Shown here: positions 9,215 through 17,610 of the stretch, in pieces
How the letters are laid out: every line of letters starts with the position of its first letter
Position numbering within the stretch: position 1 is the stretch's first letter
From: an uncultured Saprospiraceae bacterium
GTDB lineage: Bacteria; Bacteroidota; Bacteroidia; Chitinophagales; Saprospiraceae
Direction of reading: 5' to 3'
NCBI GenBank assembly: GCA_937973565.1
Contig: CALJKQ010000046.1
Coordinates: 18,604 to 82,603, forward strand
DNA: 64,000 nt
The notes under the pieces: model-generated
Databases searched by the model: none
What the model saw: the letters and a program-made list of their open reading frames with translations, nothing else
Told to the model about the DNA's origin: nothing
Made by a program: the position numbers and the translations under genes

Positions 9215-9222
9215 CAAAAATA
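9215..9222 (-). promoter_or_regulatory. -7 promoter box upstream of metK
   Basis: TATTTTTG on the minus strand matches TAnnTTTG and lies about 20 bases before the metK ATG. No well-spaced TTG was found, so only the -7 element is claimed. Confidence 0.35.
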
Positions 9223-9294
9223 AGCATTTCCTCAAAATAAAATTCTTTCAAACTTCAATCCACTGCATAATATAGCAGATTGAGCCATAAAAAT

Positions 9295-10017
9295 CTATTT
9301 TGACCAAATATTGTATTTCAGTATGCAATAGATGGCCCGAAAACCATCTTTCCAATTGATTTTTTTACCCTCCGCATAGGTCCTTCCGTAATAGGATATT
9401 CCCACCTCATAGATTCTAACACCTTTGAGACGTGAAATCTTGGCGGTTACCTCCGGTTCAAAACCAAAGCGATTCTCAACGAGCGTAATAGATTGAATAA
9501 CTTCAGCCCTCCACATTTTATAACAGGTTTCCATGTCTGTTAGGTTGAGATTGGTAAGGGCGTTGGAAATAAAAGTGAGAATCTTGTTGCCAATGGAATG
9601 CCAGAAAAACAGGATTCTATGCGGTTTTCCTCCCATAAACCGGGATCCGTAAACTACATCGGCCACCTCTTCGGCAATAGGTTTGAGCAATAAATTGAAT
9701 TCATTGGGGTCGTATTCAAGATCTGCATCCTGGATGACGATCACATCGCCAGTGGCTTTGGAAATACCCGTTCTCAAAGCGGCTCCTTTACCCTGGTTTT
9801 TTTCGTGCTCAAACAAAATGATGCCCGCACCGCTGTGTTGGGCTATGTAGGCTTTGAGCACATTGCCGGTATCGTCTTTGGAGGCATCGTTTACGACGAT
9901 GATTTCCTTCTCCCAGCCTTCGAGCAATTGAACGGCACCCACCTTGTCCAGGATTTTGTGTATGGTTTTGGCTTCATTGTAGGCCGGTATAACGATAGAA
10001 AGCTTTTTCAATTCCAT
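9295..10017 (-). CDS. family 2 glycosyltransferase, dolichyl/polyprenyl-phosphate sugar transferase-like
   Basis: 240 residues with a GT-A fold N-terminus: LSIVIPAYNEAKTIHKILDK, then EIIVVNDASKDDT (first Asp motif), GKGAALRTGISKATGDVIVI and QDADLEYDP (DxD-like metal site), followed by the GSRFMGG segment. This is the pattern of DPM1-like enzymes that load a sugar onto a lipid phosphate. No C-terminal membrane helices are obvious. The frame extends to a TTG at 10035, but that codon lies inside a TATTTTTG promoter box, so the ATG at 10017 is chosen. Acceptor and donor are not determined. Confidence 0.85.
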   Translation of the reverse strand: MELKKLSIVIPAYNEAKTIHKILDKVGAVQLLEGWEKEIIVVNDASKDDTGNVLKAYIAQHSGAGIILFEHEKNQGKGAALRTGISKATGDVIVIQDADLEYDPNEFNLLLKPIAEEVADVVYGSRFMGGKPHRILFFWHSIGNKILTFISNALTNLNLTDMETCYKMWRAEVIQSITLVENRFGFEPEVTAKISRLKGVRIYEVGISYYGRTYAEGKKINWKDGFRAIYCILKYNIWSK

Positions 10018-10032
10018 TTTTTTACTGAGCCG

Positions 10033-10040
10033 CAAAAATA
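10033..10040 (-). promoter_or_regulatory. -7 promoter box upstream of the glycosyltransferase gene
   Basis: TATTTTTG on the minus strand, ending 16 bases before the ATG at 10017. It argues against the upstream TTG start, which overlaps it. Confidence 0.4.
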
Positions 10041-10158
10041 GTCCTTTTATCCCTGTTTTCCGTTGGATTGTGGTGGATTATGTCGGGAAAAAAGACTTCT
10101 ATGAGGCAGGTCAGTAGCGTTTTTTTCAATTTTATGATCTTTTTATGCCCTTCCTTGT

Positions 10159-10166
10159 TAATTTTG
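10159..10166 (+). promoter_or_regulatory. -7 promoter box upstream of the flavin/2Fe-2S reductase gene
   Basis: TAATTTTG matches TAnnTTTG and lies 27 bases before the ATG at 10194. It makes initiation from the ATG-like codon at 10068 unlikely. Confidence 0.45.
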
Positions 10167-10193
10167 CGGCCATTTCAACCCAAAATACCAGGC

Positions 10194-11285
10194 ATGAATT
10201 TTGTAAAACTTCGCATCCACAAAATCCAGTTGGAAACCGCTGATACCATTTCAGTGTTTTTTGACGTCCCCTCTGAACTCAAAAATCAATTTGAATACGT
10301 TCCGGGACAATACCTTACGCTACGGGCAAATGTCAATGGCAGTGAAGTAAGGAGGGCATACAGCATCTCCAGCGCACCTCACGATGCCAATATTGGTGTT
10401 ACCATTAAAAGAATTGCAGGGGGCAAACTCTCTACTTTTATCCACAGCAACTGGAAGGCAGGAGATGTGGTTGAAGTGGCGGCACCCGAGGGCAATTTTA
10501 TCCTCCACACAGACCACGATAAAAAGAGAAAACACTGTTTTATAGCAGCCGGATCGGGCATTACCCCCATTGTATCCATGGTCAAAACCCTGCTCGAAGA
10601 GGAGCCGATGAGTCAGGCCATTTTGCTATACGGCAGCCGAGATGAAAAAAACATAATCTTCAAAGAAACCCTTGATGCTCTCGAACTGAAATACGAGGGT
10701 CAACTGAAAGTGGTACACACGTTGAGTTCACCGGTAAAACAGTCAGAACCCGGCTTGAAAGGAATATTCAAAAAAGCAAAAACTACCTGGAAAGGGGAGA
10801 CTGGTCGTATATCCAAAGAAAAAATAGACGCTTTTGTAAAAGCCAATATCCTTCCCGATAGCAATACCACCCAATATTACCTCTGTGGTCCGGGTGATTT
10901 GATAGGCAATGCGGAAAAGGTTCTGGAAAAATTGGGAGTCGAAAAATCACGCATTCACCGCGAATTTTTCTCTACTCCGGCAGAATGTGGCAATGCCGTT
11001 GCTGGTAGTGCCTCACACGTAAAAGTGCACCTCAATGGCAAGGTGATTGAGATGGATGTGGATGGCAAAAAACCCATTCTCGACGAACTCATTGCCAGAA
11101 AAAAGAACCCGCCTTATAGTTGCACAAGCGGAGCCTGCTCTTCCTGCATGGCCAAAACCATCAGCGGAGAAGTAAAAATGGATGCTTGTTACGCCCTGGA
11201 TGAAGAGGAACTCAAAAAAGGATACATCCTCACCTGCCAGGCAAAACCGGTTTCAACGGAGTTGGAAATTACGTACGACGTTTAA
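10194..11285 (+). CDS. ferredoxin-NADP reductase / PaaE-like FAD and 2Fe-2S oxidoreductase
   Basis: 363 residues. Three domains in order: an FAD-binding barrel with RAYSISSAP and GGKLSTFIH (about 10-100); an NAD(P)-binding domain starting AAGSGITPIVSM and ending YYLCGPGDLI (about 105-240); and a C-terminal plant-type ferredoxin with cysteines CTSGACSSC and a fourth in ILTCQAKP (about 275-363). This order is that of PaaE/Hcr-like reductases, which pass electrons from NAD(P)H to a partner oxygenase or ferredoxin-dependent protein. No oxygenase genes are nearby, so the partner is unknown. The start at 10194 is used because the upstream 42 codons have no family match and contain the promoter box. 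Confidence 0.88.
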   Translation: MNFVKLRIHKIQLETADTISVFFDVPSELKNQFEYVPGQYLTLRANVNGSEVRRAYSISSAPHDANIGVTIKRIAGGKLSTFIHSNWKAGDVVEVAAPEGNFILHTDHDKKRKHCFIAAGSGITPIVSMVKTLLEEEPMSQAILLYGSRDEKNIIFKETLDALELKYEGQLKVVHTLSSPVKQSEPGLKGIFKKAKTTWKGETGRISKEKIDAFVKANILPDSNTTQYYLCGPGDLIGNAEKVLEKLGVEKSRIHREFFSTPAECGNAVAGSASHVKVHLNGKVIEMDVDGKKPILDELIARKKNPPYSCTSGACSSCMAKTISGEVKMDACYALDEEELKKGYILTCQAKPVSTELEITYDV

Positions 11286-11289
11286 AGGC

Positions 11290-13218
11290 TTATCTGCTTA
11301 CTACAAAGTGGCTCGACTTGCTGCCTGTGGTTGTTTTGATTTTTGCCACATACAAACCGGCCGGCCAATCACTTACTTTGAGTTGAAGGTGCCCTTCCTG
11401 GTTCTTTCCACCTGAAACAATCCTGCCCAAAGCATCAACAATTGCATACTCAAAACCTGGGTTGGAAAGGATGTTTACCATTTGTCCTGTAGGATTGGGA
11501 TAAACCTGCGTCACTATGGATGGGTCGTCTGTGCCCACAATTTCTGATCGGATTACCGAATTTTTGGCCGATAATATCCACAAATCCGGATCAAATTCTA
11601 TGCTGTCTACCCAATCTACGCCACTCAATTCAAATACCTGACCGGAATAAAGATGGTCCAATCTAACCATGCTGTCTCTGGTTGCACCAATAAGTCGAAT
11701 CGGCACAGGCATTTCAAAAAAATCTACCTTTGGATGCGAAGTTTCCTGATTGATTTGCAGTACCAAACCTTTTTCGGTGGGCTGCCACAAAACGGTATAA
11801 GATGGATAACCTTCTCCTGTGTACCAGTCGTTAAAAAAACCGGTCAGGTCCTTTTGCCCTTCTTCTTCAAGGTGAAATTTAAGGCTTTCGGTGGTGCCAA
11901 AATTGTATTGTTTGTCATTGAGATAAGCTCTGAGTCCGGCAAAAAATGCCTCATCTCCCAATACCCATCTGAGCATATGTAAAACATACGAGCCTTTGTT
12001 GTAAGATAGGCGACCGCTGAATATTCTGTTGATATTGGTAGGATCGTTGACCCTTACTGAGCCCCCGGCCTGTGAGGTGACACTGGAGATTTTGGATTGT
12101 TGCCATTGGCGGAAAGACAAAACACCCTGGATTCTTCTTCTGGCCAACCCTTCCAGATAAGTGGCAAATCCTTCATTCAGCCAAATGTCTTCCCAACTGC
12201 CGCATGTCACCATATCTCCAAACCACTGGTGCGCCAATTCATGTGCCAGTAAACTAAACCCATAATTAATCACATAACTTGCTGTCTGGTGCTCCATACC
12301 GCCACCCCAGCCAAACTGCACATGGCCGTATTTTTCTGCATGGAACGGATAGCTTACAAATAGGGAGTCAAAATAAGCCAACACATCTACCAGGGCGGCA
12401 GTACCTGATCTGGCGTCATTGATGTTTTCGGGATATACATAGTTGTCCATTGGCAGGTGTGTGCCGTTGGAAAGCTTTACCGTGTCTGCATAGTGCTCAT
12501 AGTTGGTAACAGCTATTGCTACAAGATAAGGTGCAATGGCATATCGGTGTCTCCAGTGGTAGGTCTTTGTTGCGTTGTCGTTGTTTGTGGTATTTACCAA
12601 TAAACCGTTGCTGATGGCTTTGTAGACATCGGGGGTGGTAATGTGTACATCAATGGAGTCAATTTTATCTGTCAGCCCATTTTTACAAGGCCACCAATCC
12701 CTGGCACCAAAAGGTTCCGAAAGGGTCCAAATTACAGGAGTTCCGCTGTGGTTGTCTTTTATAAAGGATCCGAGACCTCCGGAAGCAGGTGCTCCGTGAT
12801 AATAAAAATCAATCTGATAAAACTGGCCTTTGGCCAAAGATGTGCCGGGGTAAATGTTTACTTTGAAGTCGCCTTCTCGTGCAAATTCTATGCGTCGACC
12901 TTCATTGGTAATGCTATCAATAACCAAGTCCTTGCCCAATTCGAGCGAAAAACCGTCAACCACCTCTTCTGTTGTGATGAAGGAAATTTGAGCCCTTCCT
13001 GAAATTTGATAAACAGCCGGATCTATCTTCCAGTCAAAATCATAGTGAATCAAGTCTATTCGCTGATCATCTTCTCTGCCTGCGTCATTGAGTAGATCCT
13101 CATGATGTGCCAATAAGCCGGCCTTGTTGCAGTGGTCAAATTCATGGTGATAATCGCTTTGGCCGAAAACAAAACTCGTGGCTACGAAGGAGAGTAAAGC
13201 AGAAAAGAATAAACGCAT
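11290..13218 (-). CDS. secreted M1-family metallo-aminopeptidase with T9SS sorting domain
   Basis: 642 residues with a signal peptide (MRLFFSALLSFVATSFVFG, then Q). The M1 peptidase core has the exopeptidase-like GGGMEHQ loop (about 305-311), the zinc motif HELAH (326-330) and the third ligand Glu in WLNEGFATYLEG (Glu349). A final 70-80 residue domain starting near VTQVYPNPTGQMVNI and ending SHFVVSR is a type A T9SS sorting domain, so the enzyme is expected at the cell surface or outside the cell, trimming peptides. It converges with the reductase gene, the stops being only 4 bases apart. Confidence 0.93.
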   Translation of the reverse strand: MRLFFSALLSFVATSFVFGQSDYHHEFDHCNKAGLLAHHEDLLNDAGREDDQRIDLIHYDFDWKIDPAVYQISGRAQISFITTEEVVDGFSLELGKDLVIDSITNEGRRIEFAREGDFKVNIYPGTSLAKGQFYQIDFYYHGAPASGGLGSFIKDNHSGTPVIWTLSEPFGARDWWPCKNGLTDKIDSIDVHITTPDVYKAISNGLLVNTTNNDNATKTYHWRHRYAIAPYLVAIAVTNYEHYADTVKLSNGTHLPMDNYVYPENINDARSGTAALVDVLAYFDSLFVSYPFHAEKYGHVQFGWGGGMEHQTASYVINYGFSLLAHELAHQWFGDMVTCGSWEDIWLNEGFATYLEGLARRRIQGVLSFRQWQQSKISSVTSQAGGSVRVNDPTNINRIFSGRLSYNKGSYVLHMLRWVLGDEAFFAGLRAYLNDKQYNFGTTESLKFHLEEEGQKDLTGFFNDWYTGEGYPSYTVLWQPTEKGLVLQINQETSHPKVDFFEMPVPIRLIGATRDSMVRLDHLYSGQVFELSGVDWVDSIEFDPDLWILSAKNSVIRSEIVGTDDPSIVTQVYPNPTGQMVNILSNPGFEYAIVDALGRIVSGGKNQEGHLQLKVSDWPAGLYVAKIKTTTGSKSSHFVVSR

Positions 13219-13234
13219 GTTACCTGATTTAATG

Positions 13235-13242
13235 CAAATGTA
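13235..13242 (-). promoter_or_regulatory. -7 promoter box upstream of the M1 peptidase gene
   Basis: TACATTTG on the minus strand, 16 bases before the ATG at 13218. No convincing TTG at the right distance. Confidence 0.35.
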
Positions 13243-13300
13243 AAGCTTTTACCGCAAAATGCCCTTTCAAATCTTGTCGGCTGGGATCTAAAAAACAAAA

Positions 13301-13324
13301 AAGGCCGACAAAATTGCCGGCCTT
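13301..13324 (-). terminator. intrinsic terminator after the repeat lipoprotein gene
   Basis: AAGGCCG / CGGCCTT stem of 7 bp with a 10-base loop. On the minus strand it is followed by TTTTTTGTTTTTT. It lies 17 bases after the stop of the lipoprotein gene. Confidence 0.75.
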
Positions 13325-13341
13325 AATGAGCTTTTAAATCT

Positions 13342-13998
13342 CTATTTACAGTCTCTCTTTATCTGAGCAAGTTCTTCTCTGCTATTGACAGTTACCTGGC
13401 TTCCGTCTTCCATCGTAATGGTAAGCGGGTATACCAATACCGGTCTGATGACAGCGGTGGGGTTGGCTTTTTTCCAGGCCCTGAGTGCAAGTTTCATGTC
13501 TTTGGGAGTAACATAGCTTACAATGCTGCCATCCGGATATTCAACAGACAGGGGAAAGTTGAGCTTGAAACAAGGCAGTCCGTTTCCATCACCATTCAAA
13601 ACACACTCTCTCCTCAATTGAAGCAATTCCAACAAAGAGTCTACAGTGACCGTTTCTCCATCCGCAGTGATGACTTCAATGGGATATACAAATTGTGGTC
13701 TTACAATCGGTTTGCCTTTGGGCACGTTGTGTTGTTTTCTCCATTCTTTGATGGCATTTTTTAAACTGATGTAACTATCTACTTCTACCTGTTCGCCGGT
13801 AGAAAATTCAATAGTAACCGGGAATACCAATTCAAAACAACCCCCTCTGCCTGTCCTGGTCTGGGCTTCGAGGTTTTGTACAGATTCGTTTACAAAGTTT
13901 TCGATGTCTGCTTCTGAAGCAGCTTCGTCTTTGGTGCAGCTGGTAAAGGCAAGGGTAAATAAGATGAGCGACAGCATCCAAATCATTGATCTTTTCAT
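13342..13998 (-). CDS. lipoprotein with two tandem ~75-residue repeats, function unknown
   Basis: 218 residues. A lipoprotein signal ends at LAFTSC (Cys21), followed by CTKDEAASEADIENF. The mature part contains two matching units: CFELVFPVTIEFSTGEQVEV...IKEWRKQH...VRPQFVYPIEV and CFKLNFPLSVEYPDGSIVSY...LRAWKKAN...IRPVLVYPLTI, each ending in LRREC or IKRDC. Each unit is itself two beta-hairpin half-repeats of the form FP(V/L)xxEYxDG. Cysteines start and end each unit, so disulfides are likely. I do not recognise the family; an outer-membrane or periplasmic binding role is plausible. It has its own terminator. Confidence 0.75.
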   Translation of the reverse strand: MKRSMIWMLSLILFTLAFTSCTKDEAASEADIENFVNESVQNLEAQTRTGRGGCFELVFPVTIEFSTGEQVEVDSYISLKNAIKEWRKQHNVPKGKPIVRPQFVYPIEVITADGETVTVDSLLELLQLRRECVLNGDGNGLPCFKLNFPLSVEYPDGSIVSYVTPKDMKLALRAWKKANPTAVIRPVLVYPLTITMEDGSQVTVNSREELAQIKRDCK

Positions 13999-14260
13999 GG
14001 TATTATTTTTTGTTTGTTACGCTCCTTTGATGGCGGTAATGAAAAAGGGTTTAATGTGCGTTTAAAAAAAGTTACAAATAAAATTGTGATTTAATTCTTT
14101 TTAAAATCTCCCCATTGGTTAAGATGGAATAAGGAATCTTTGATATATATGATATGCTGCATGGTCGGGTGCACATCATTTAAAGCACACTAACATCATT
14201 TTGTTGGACCTTATCCGGGATAGGATCTTTTACATTTGGGTGTAGAGTAGTAGCTCTCTT

Positions 14261-14638
14261 TCAAAACCAAAGTTCACTCTCGTCACCGGGTTCTCCGTGA
14301 TAGTTGAGGGTTATTTCCTCGCCGGCTTCTATATCTCTTATGGCTTCAATATCGATGGTTTGATTTTCCAGATCGAGAATAAAATTGGCATTCGGGTGTA
14401 ACTCATGGTTGTACAGTGAGCCGTATCCAAGAGCAATGGCGCAGTCATCTAATTTTTCACCCCACAAAAAATAGTAATCGTGTAGTATAGATTTGTGAAT
14501 GATAGGCAACTCTCTGGCCGGAATAATTATCACAGGGCACACTTCAATGACATCACCCTCCTTCAAAGGAGCGGCTGTAAAGACACCTCTGCCCCGATCT
14601 CCGGTATCCGCAATGTACAATGAGGGGGCCCTTTGCAT
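14261..14638 (-). CDS. SET-domain protein (putative protein lysine methyltransferase)
   Basis: 125 residues, a minimal SET domain: an N-terminal GDRGRGVFTAAPLKEGDVIE (the GxG SAM-binding region), the central YNHELHPNANF (equivalent to the NHSxxPNA pseudoknot motif) and the C-terminal IEAGEEITLNYHGEPGD with the conserved GEEIT-x-x-Y. The substrate of such short bacterial SET proteins is unknown; free-standing ones may methylate a small protein target. It starts 1 base after the stop of the glutaredoxin-like gene and is surely in the same transcript. No signal peptide, so cytoplasmic. Confidence 0.82.
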   Translation of the reverse strand: MQRAPSLYIADTGDRGRGVFTAAPLKEGDVIEVCPVIIIPARELPIIHKSILHDYYFLWGEKLDDCAIALGYGSLYNHELHPNANFILDLENQTIDIEAIRDIEAGEEITLNYHGEPGDESELWF

Positions 14639-14639
14639 T

Positions 14640-15269
14640 TCAGGGTTTTAATTCTGCCAGAAAGGCCTTGATGTCCATGTTGTAGTGAGCCTTACCATTG
14701 ACCATGATCACCGGTGTCTGAACGCTGGTGGCATTAAAGCCGCTTTCCATCAGCACCTGCCACATGTATTTCTGATCTGCTTCGTCTTTCGAAATATTGA
14801 GCTCCCGGTAAGGTATCTTTTTTTCATTCAGGTAATTGATGGCATACTGGCATTTGCCACATCCATCTTTGCTAAATACCACAATGCCCTTTTTTAGCTC
14901 CGGACGATCTTGTGGACCCATGGTCACTTTGCTTCCGGTACCGGTAATAACAGGCCCCGCCGGTGCTGCTGCTTTTTTATAGGTTTTGTAGGAGACACTA
15001 TAATTGGAATTGCCCGAAGGATCGAGCGTTAGCTTAATCAAAAACTTTTTTTCATAGGATCGCAAATCAACCTTGGCCGGCAAGGGTACGTTGCAGGTAA
15101 AGCCCGTGCCTTCTATATTGATTTCAACAGTCATCGCATCCCGTACATTGTTTTTGGCATAGTAGGTCACTTCATTCCCCATTTCGGATTTCAAAAGATC
15201 AACGTCGTTCTTCTGCGCGAAGAGGCATTGACTTGAAAGAACAGCAAGGAATAACAAAAGCTTTCTCAT
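14640..15269 (-). CDS. secreted protein with C-terminal glutaredoxin-like domain
   Basis: 209 residues from the ATG at 15269. Signal peptide MRKLLLFLAVLSSQCLFA then Q; a beta-rich middle (TVEINIEGTGFTCNVPLPAK, SYEKKFLIKLTLDP); then a glutaredoxin fold at about 125-209 with the redox motif CGKC, the cis-proline segment VQTPVIMVNGK and a terminal helix. It probably reduces or isomerises thiols in the periplasm. The frame extends upstream to 15284, but a TATTTTTG box at 15286-15293 places the transcript start too close to that codon, so the inner ATG is chosen. Co-transcribed with the SET gene. Confidence 0.75.
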   Translation of the reverse strand: MRKLLLFLAVLSSQCLFAQKNDVDLLKSEMGNEVTYYAKNNVRDAMTVEINIEGTGFTCNVPLPAKVDLRSYEKKFLIKLTLDPSGNSNYSVSYKTYKKAAAPAGPVITGTGSKVTMGPQDRPELKKGIVVFSKDGCGKCQYAINYLNEKKIPYRELNISKDEADQKYMWQVLMESGFNATSVQTPVIMVNGKAHYNMDIKAFLAELKP

Positions 15270-15285
15270 CTTATAAATTAGCATG

Positions 15286-15293
15286 CAAAAATA
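15286..15293 (-). promoter_or_regulatory. -7 promoter box for the glutaredoxin-like/SET operon
   Basis: TATTTTTG on the minus strand, 16 bases before the ATG at 15269. The same 15-16 base spacing from box to ATG is seen at the glycosyltransferase and M1 peptidase genes. Confidence 0.4.
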
Positions 15294-15425
15294 TTACTTT
15301 TTATAGGCACCGGCCTCATAAATGATAACGTAAAATCGCGGTTTTGGTATCTTTTTAACACTCATTGTTTTCAAATGAAAGCCAGAGCCCTTGCCCCGCT
15401 TCACCTTTTTCAATACTTTTGCCAC

Positions 15426-15770
15426 ATGAGTAAAACAGAAAGTTTTATAGCCCTCAAAGAAGAGTTGCAGCCTTATGCCAAAGTGTTGGGCAGCGCGGCC
15501 GATGTCATCCGTGACCAGGACGTCTCCAAATATCCTGTCTTTGTAGCCCACCAGCAGGAAGTGGCCATCGGTCTGCCTCTCATAGAAAAAGAGAAAAACG
15601 GTGGAAATTGGAACATCCATGCCTCAACCCTGGAAGAATTTGCGGCTAAAAACCTGATTTTTGATGAAAAAATCAACGATTTCATCCAAACCTACAAGGA
15701 TCCGGACGCTTTTGTCTGTGTTTTTGTACTCAGCGAACTGGGGGCCAATTTTGTGTTCCTTCCCCGATAA
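15426..15770 (+). CDS. conserved hypothetical cytoplasmic protein (114 aa)
   Basis: From the ATG at 15426 the product begins MSKTESFIALKEELQPYAKV and ends in a beta hairpin (DAFVCVFVLSELGANFVFLP). Charged and amphipathic, with no signal peptide, no membrane helix and no cysteine. I do not recognise the family. A TACTTTTG box at 15414-15421 sits only 4 bases before this ATG, so the message may be leaderless, or the box is chance. The gene converges on the symporter gene with 2 bases between the stops. Confidence 0.65.
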   Translation: MSKTESFIALKEELQPYAKVLGSAADVIRDQDVSKYPVFVAHQQEVAIGLPLIEKEKNGGNWNIHASTLEEFAAKNLIFDEKINDFIQTYKDPDAFVCVFVLSELGANFVFLPR

Positions 15771-15772
15771 AT

Positions 15773-17293
15773 CTAAACTTCCGCTTTCTTGCTTATCATC
15801 CACAAGCCGGCAAAGGTGAGCATGCCATTGAGGATCAAAATTTCTATGCCGAGCTTGAAGCCATGAAAGATATTACCAGACAAGGTCTTTAATCCGTCTG
15901 CCATCGTTCCGGTAAGCCCCATCTTTCCGGTAAACCACTCTGCATTGTTCACAAAGTCGAGTCCCAGTATCAATAGCGGCGAAGCAAGGCAAATCCAAAT
16001 CACCGCCTTATCTTTTACCTTTCTTTGGGTAAAGATGCCAAAGGCAAACAAGCCCAGCAGTGGACCATAAGTGTAGCCGGCCAGTTTCAGGATTACGTCG
16101 ATGATAGACTTGTCATTGATCCATTTAAATACCATAACACACAAGAAAAACAATAGAGCAAAACTGAGGTGAACCGTCCACCGGGTCTTTTTCTTTTCTG
16201 CTTCCGTCCAATCCTCCCGGTTTTTAATATTGAGCAAATCAATGCAAAAGGAAGATGTCAGCGCCGTAAGTGCCCCATCCGCACTGGGAAACAAAGCAGA
16301 AATGAGACCTATGATAAATACCACCCCAATGATGGGAGAAAGATAGCCCCCAAGTGCAATACCCGGAAACAGATCGTCTCCTTTCAAATCCAGCCCTTTT
16401 TCTTGTGCATACAAATGCAGCAATCCTCCCATGACCAAAAATAAAAAGTTGACAATCAGCAACACCGTAGCAAGGGTAAACATGTTTTTACGAGAGTCTG
16501 TAAGGGTTTTAACACTGATGTTCTTCTGCATCATTTCCTGATCCAGTCCGGTCATGGCTATGGTGATAAATGCCCCTCCCAGTATTTGTTTGAGAAAGAA
16601 AGAAGTGGAGTTAACGTCAAAATTGAATACCTGTGTAAGACCCGTTTCTCCCAGCTTCGTCACCGCCGCACCAAAGCTGAGATCCATCTGATTCAATATG
16701 GCAGAAATGCACACCACCAATCCCAGCAACATAAACGAGGTCTGCAAGGTATCTGTGTACACGATGGTTTTTACCCCCCCTTCAACGGTATACAACAATA
16801 TAAGCAACAAAATCACGGCCGCAGTCACCCCAAACGATACACCCATCTTGTCGAGAATAAACAGCTGAAGAATATTGACCACCAGGTACATCCTCGCCGT
16901 TGCCCCAAGCGTTCGTGAAATGATAAAAAAGATAGCCCCGGTCCTGTAAGAAACCCCTCCGAACCTTTGATTCAAGTAATTATAAATAGACGTAAGATTC
17001 AATCGGTAGTAAAGTGGCAGCAATATGAACATCACCGCCATATAACCCAGAAAATATCCAATTACCACCTGGTAATACTGAAAGCCTGCCGCTCCTACAG
17101 TTCCCGGCACACTTACAAAGGTAACGCCACTCAAAGAGGTGCCCACCATTCCAAAGGCCACCAACACCCAGTTGCTGTTTTTATTGCCTATAAAAAAAGA
17201 TTCATTATTAGAATTCCTGGATGTACGCCACGCTACAAGAAGCAACATAGCAAAATAAGACAACACAAATGAAAACAATAACTGTGGCGACAT
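15773..17293 (-). CDS. sodium:solute symporter (SSS family)
   Basis: 506 residues with about 13 hydrophobic helices, the length usual for SSS transporters. Family features: WVLVAFGMVGTSLSGVTFVS (first helices, with the broken-helix GTSLSG), the motif GGVKTIVYTDTLQTSFMLLG, and helix 8-9 residues TGLDQEMMQKN and ISALFPSADGALTALTSSF, where the Ser-Ala/Thr-x-x-Ser pattern binds sodium. Solutes of the family range from sugars to amino acids, and sequence alone does not say which. Upstream (3' on the plus strand) lies a 500-base repeat region that separates it from prfA. Confidence 0.9.
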   Translation of the reverse strand: MSPQLLFSFVLSYFAMLLLVAWRTSRNSNNESFFIGNKNSNWVLVAFGMVGTSLSGVTFVSVPGTVGAAGFQYYQVVIGYFLGYMAVMFILLPLYYRLNLTSIYNYLNQRFGGVSYRTGAIFFIISRTLGATARMYLVVNILQLFILDKMGVSFGVTAAVILLLILLYTVEGGVKTIVYTDTLQTSFMLLGLVVCISAILNQMDLSFGAAVTKLGETGLTQVFNFDVNSTSFFLKQILGGAFITIAMTGLDQEMMQKNISVKTLTDSRKNMFTLATVLLIVNFLFLVMGGLLHLYAQEKGLDLKGDDLFPGIALGGYLSPIIGVVFIIGLISALFPSADGALTALTSSFCIDLLNIKNREDWTEAEKKKTRWTVHLSFALLFFLCVMVFKWINDKSIIDVILKLAGYTYGPLLGLFAFGIFTQRKVKDKAVIWICLASPLLILGLDFVNNAEWFTGKMGLTGTMADGLKTLSGNIFHGFKLGIEILILNGMLTFAGLWMISKKAEV

Positions 17294-17337
17294 ATTCTTT
17301 ACTTTGGTTGGGTGAAGATACTGAAATGTGTGGGTTT

Positions 17338-17546
17338 GGCAATACGATGGACTTTGTTCAATACGCTGCGCTCAGGTCAATACGCTACGCTTAGTGCAAT
17401 ACGCTGCGCTTAGGTCAATACGCTACGCTTAGTGCAATACGCTGCGCTTAGGTCAATATGCTACGCTTAGTGCAATACGCTGCGCTTAGTGCAATACGCT
17501 TCGCTCGGGTCAATATGCTTCGCTCAGGTCAATACGCTGCGCTTAG
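17338..17546. repeat. tandem array of a 19-bp unit (about 11 copies)
   Basis: Ten consecutive 19-bp units occupy 17357-17546 without any length change. Consensus GTCAATACGCTGCGCTTAG, with GT/TG alternating at the start and GCGC/ACGC in the middle, so much of the array is a 38-bp higher-order repeat. A degenerate eleventh unit is at 17338-17356. There are no spacers between copies. Located between the symporter start and prfA. GC-rich compared with the other intergenic DNA. Confidence 0.9.
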
Positions 17547-17610
17547 GTCAATTGTATAAAATGCCTCACAAGTCCCAAATTAACCCATGTAAGTTACAAA
17601 ACGTAAGTCC

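Noticed and set aside
9196..9294. SAM riboswitch before metK
   Set aside because: Fewer than 100 bases separate metK from the next gene, the promoter box leaves a leader of only about 15 bases, and no riboswitch-like helices are visible.
10068..10193. 42-codon N-terminal extension of the flavin/2Fe-2S reductase
   Set aside because: It would span the TAATTTTG promoter box and has no match to the family; the ATG at 10194 begins the FAD domain directly.
17357..17546. CRISPR-like array
   Set aside because: Units are directly adjacent with no spacers, only 19 bp long, and there are no cas genes nearby.
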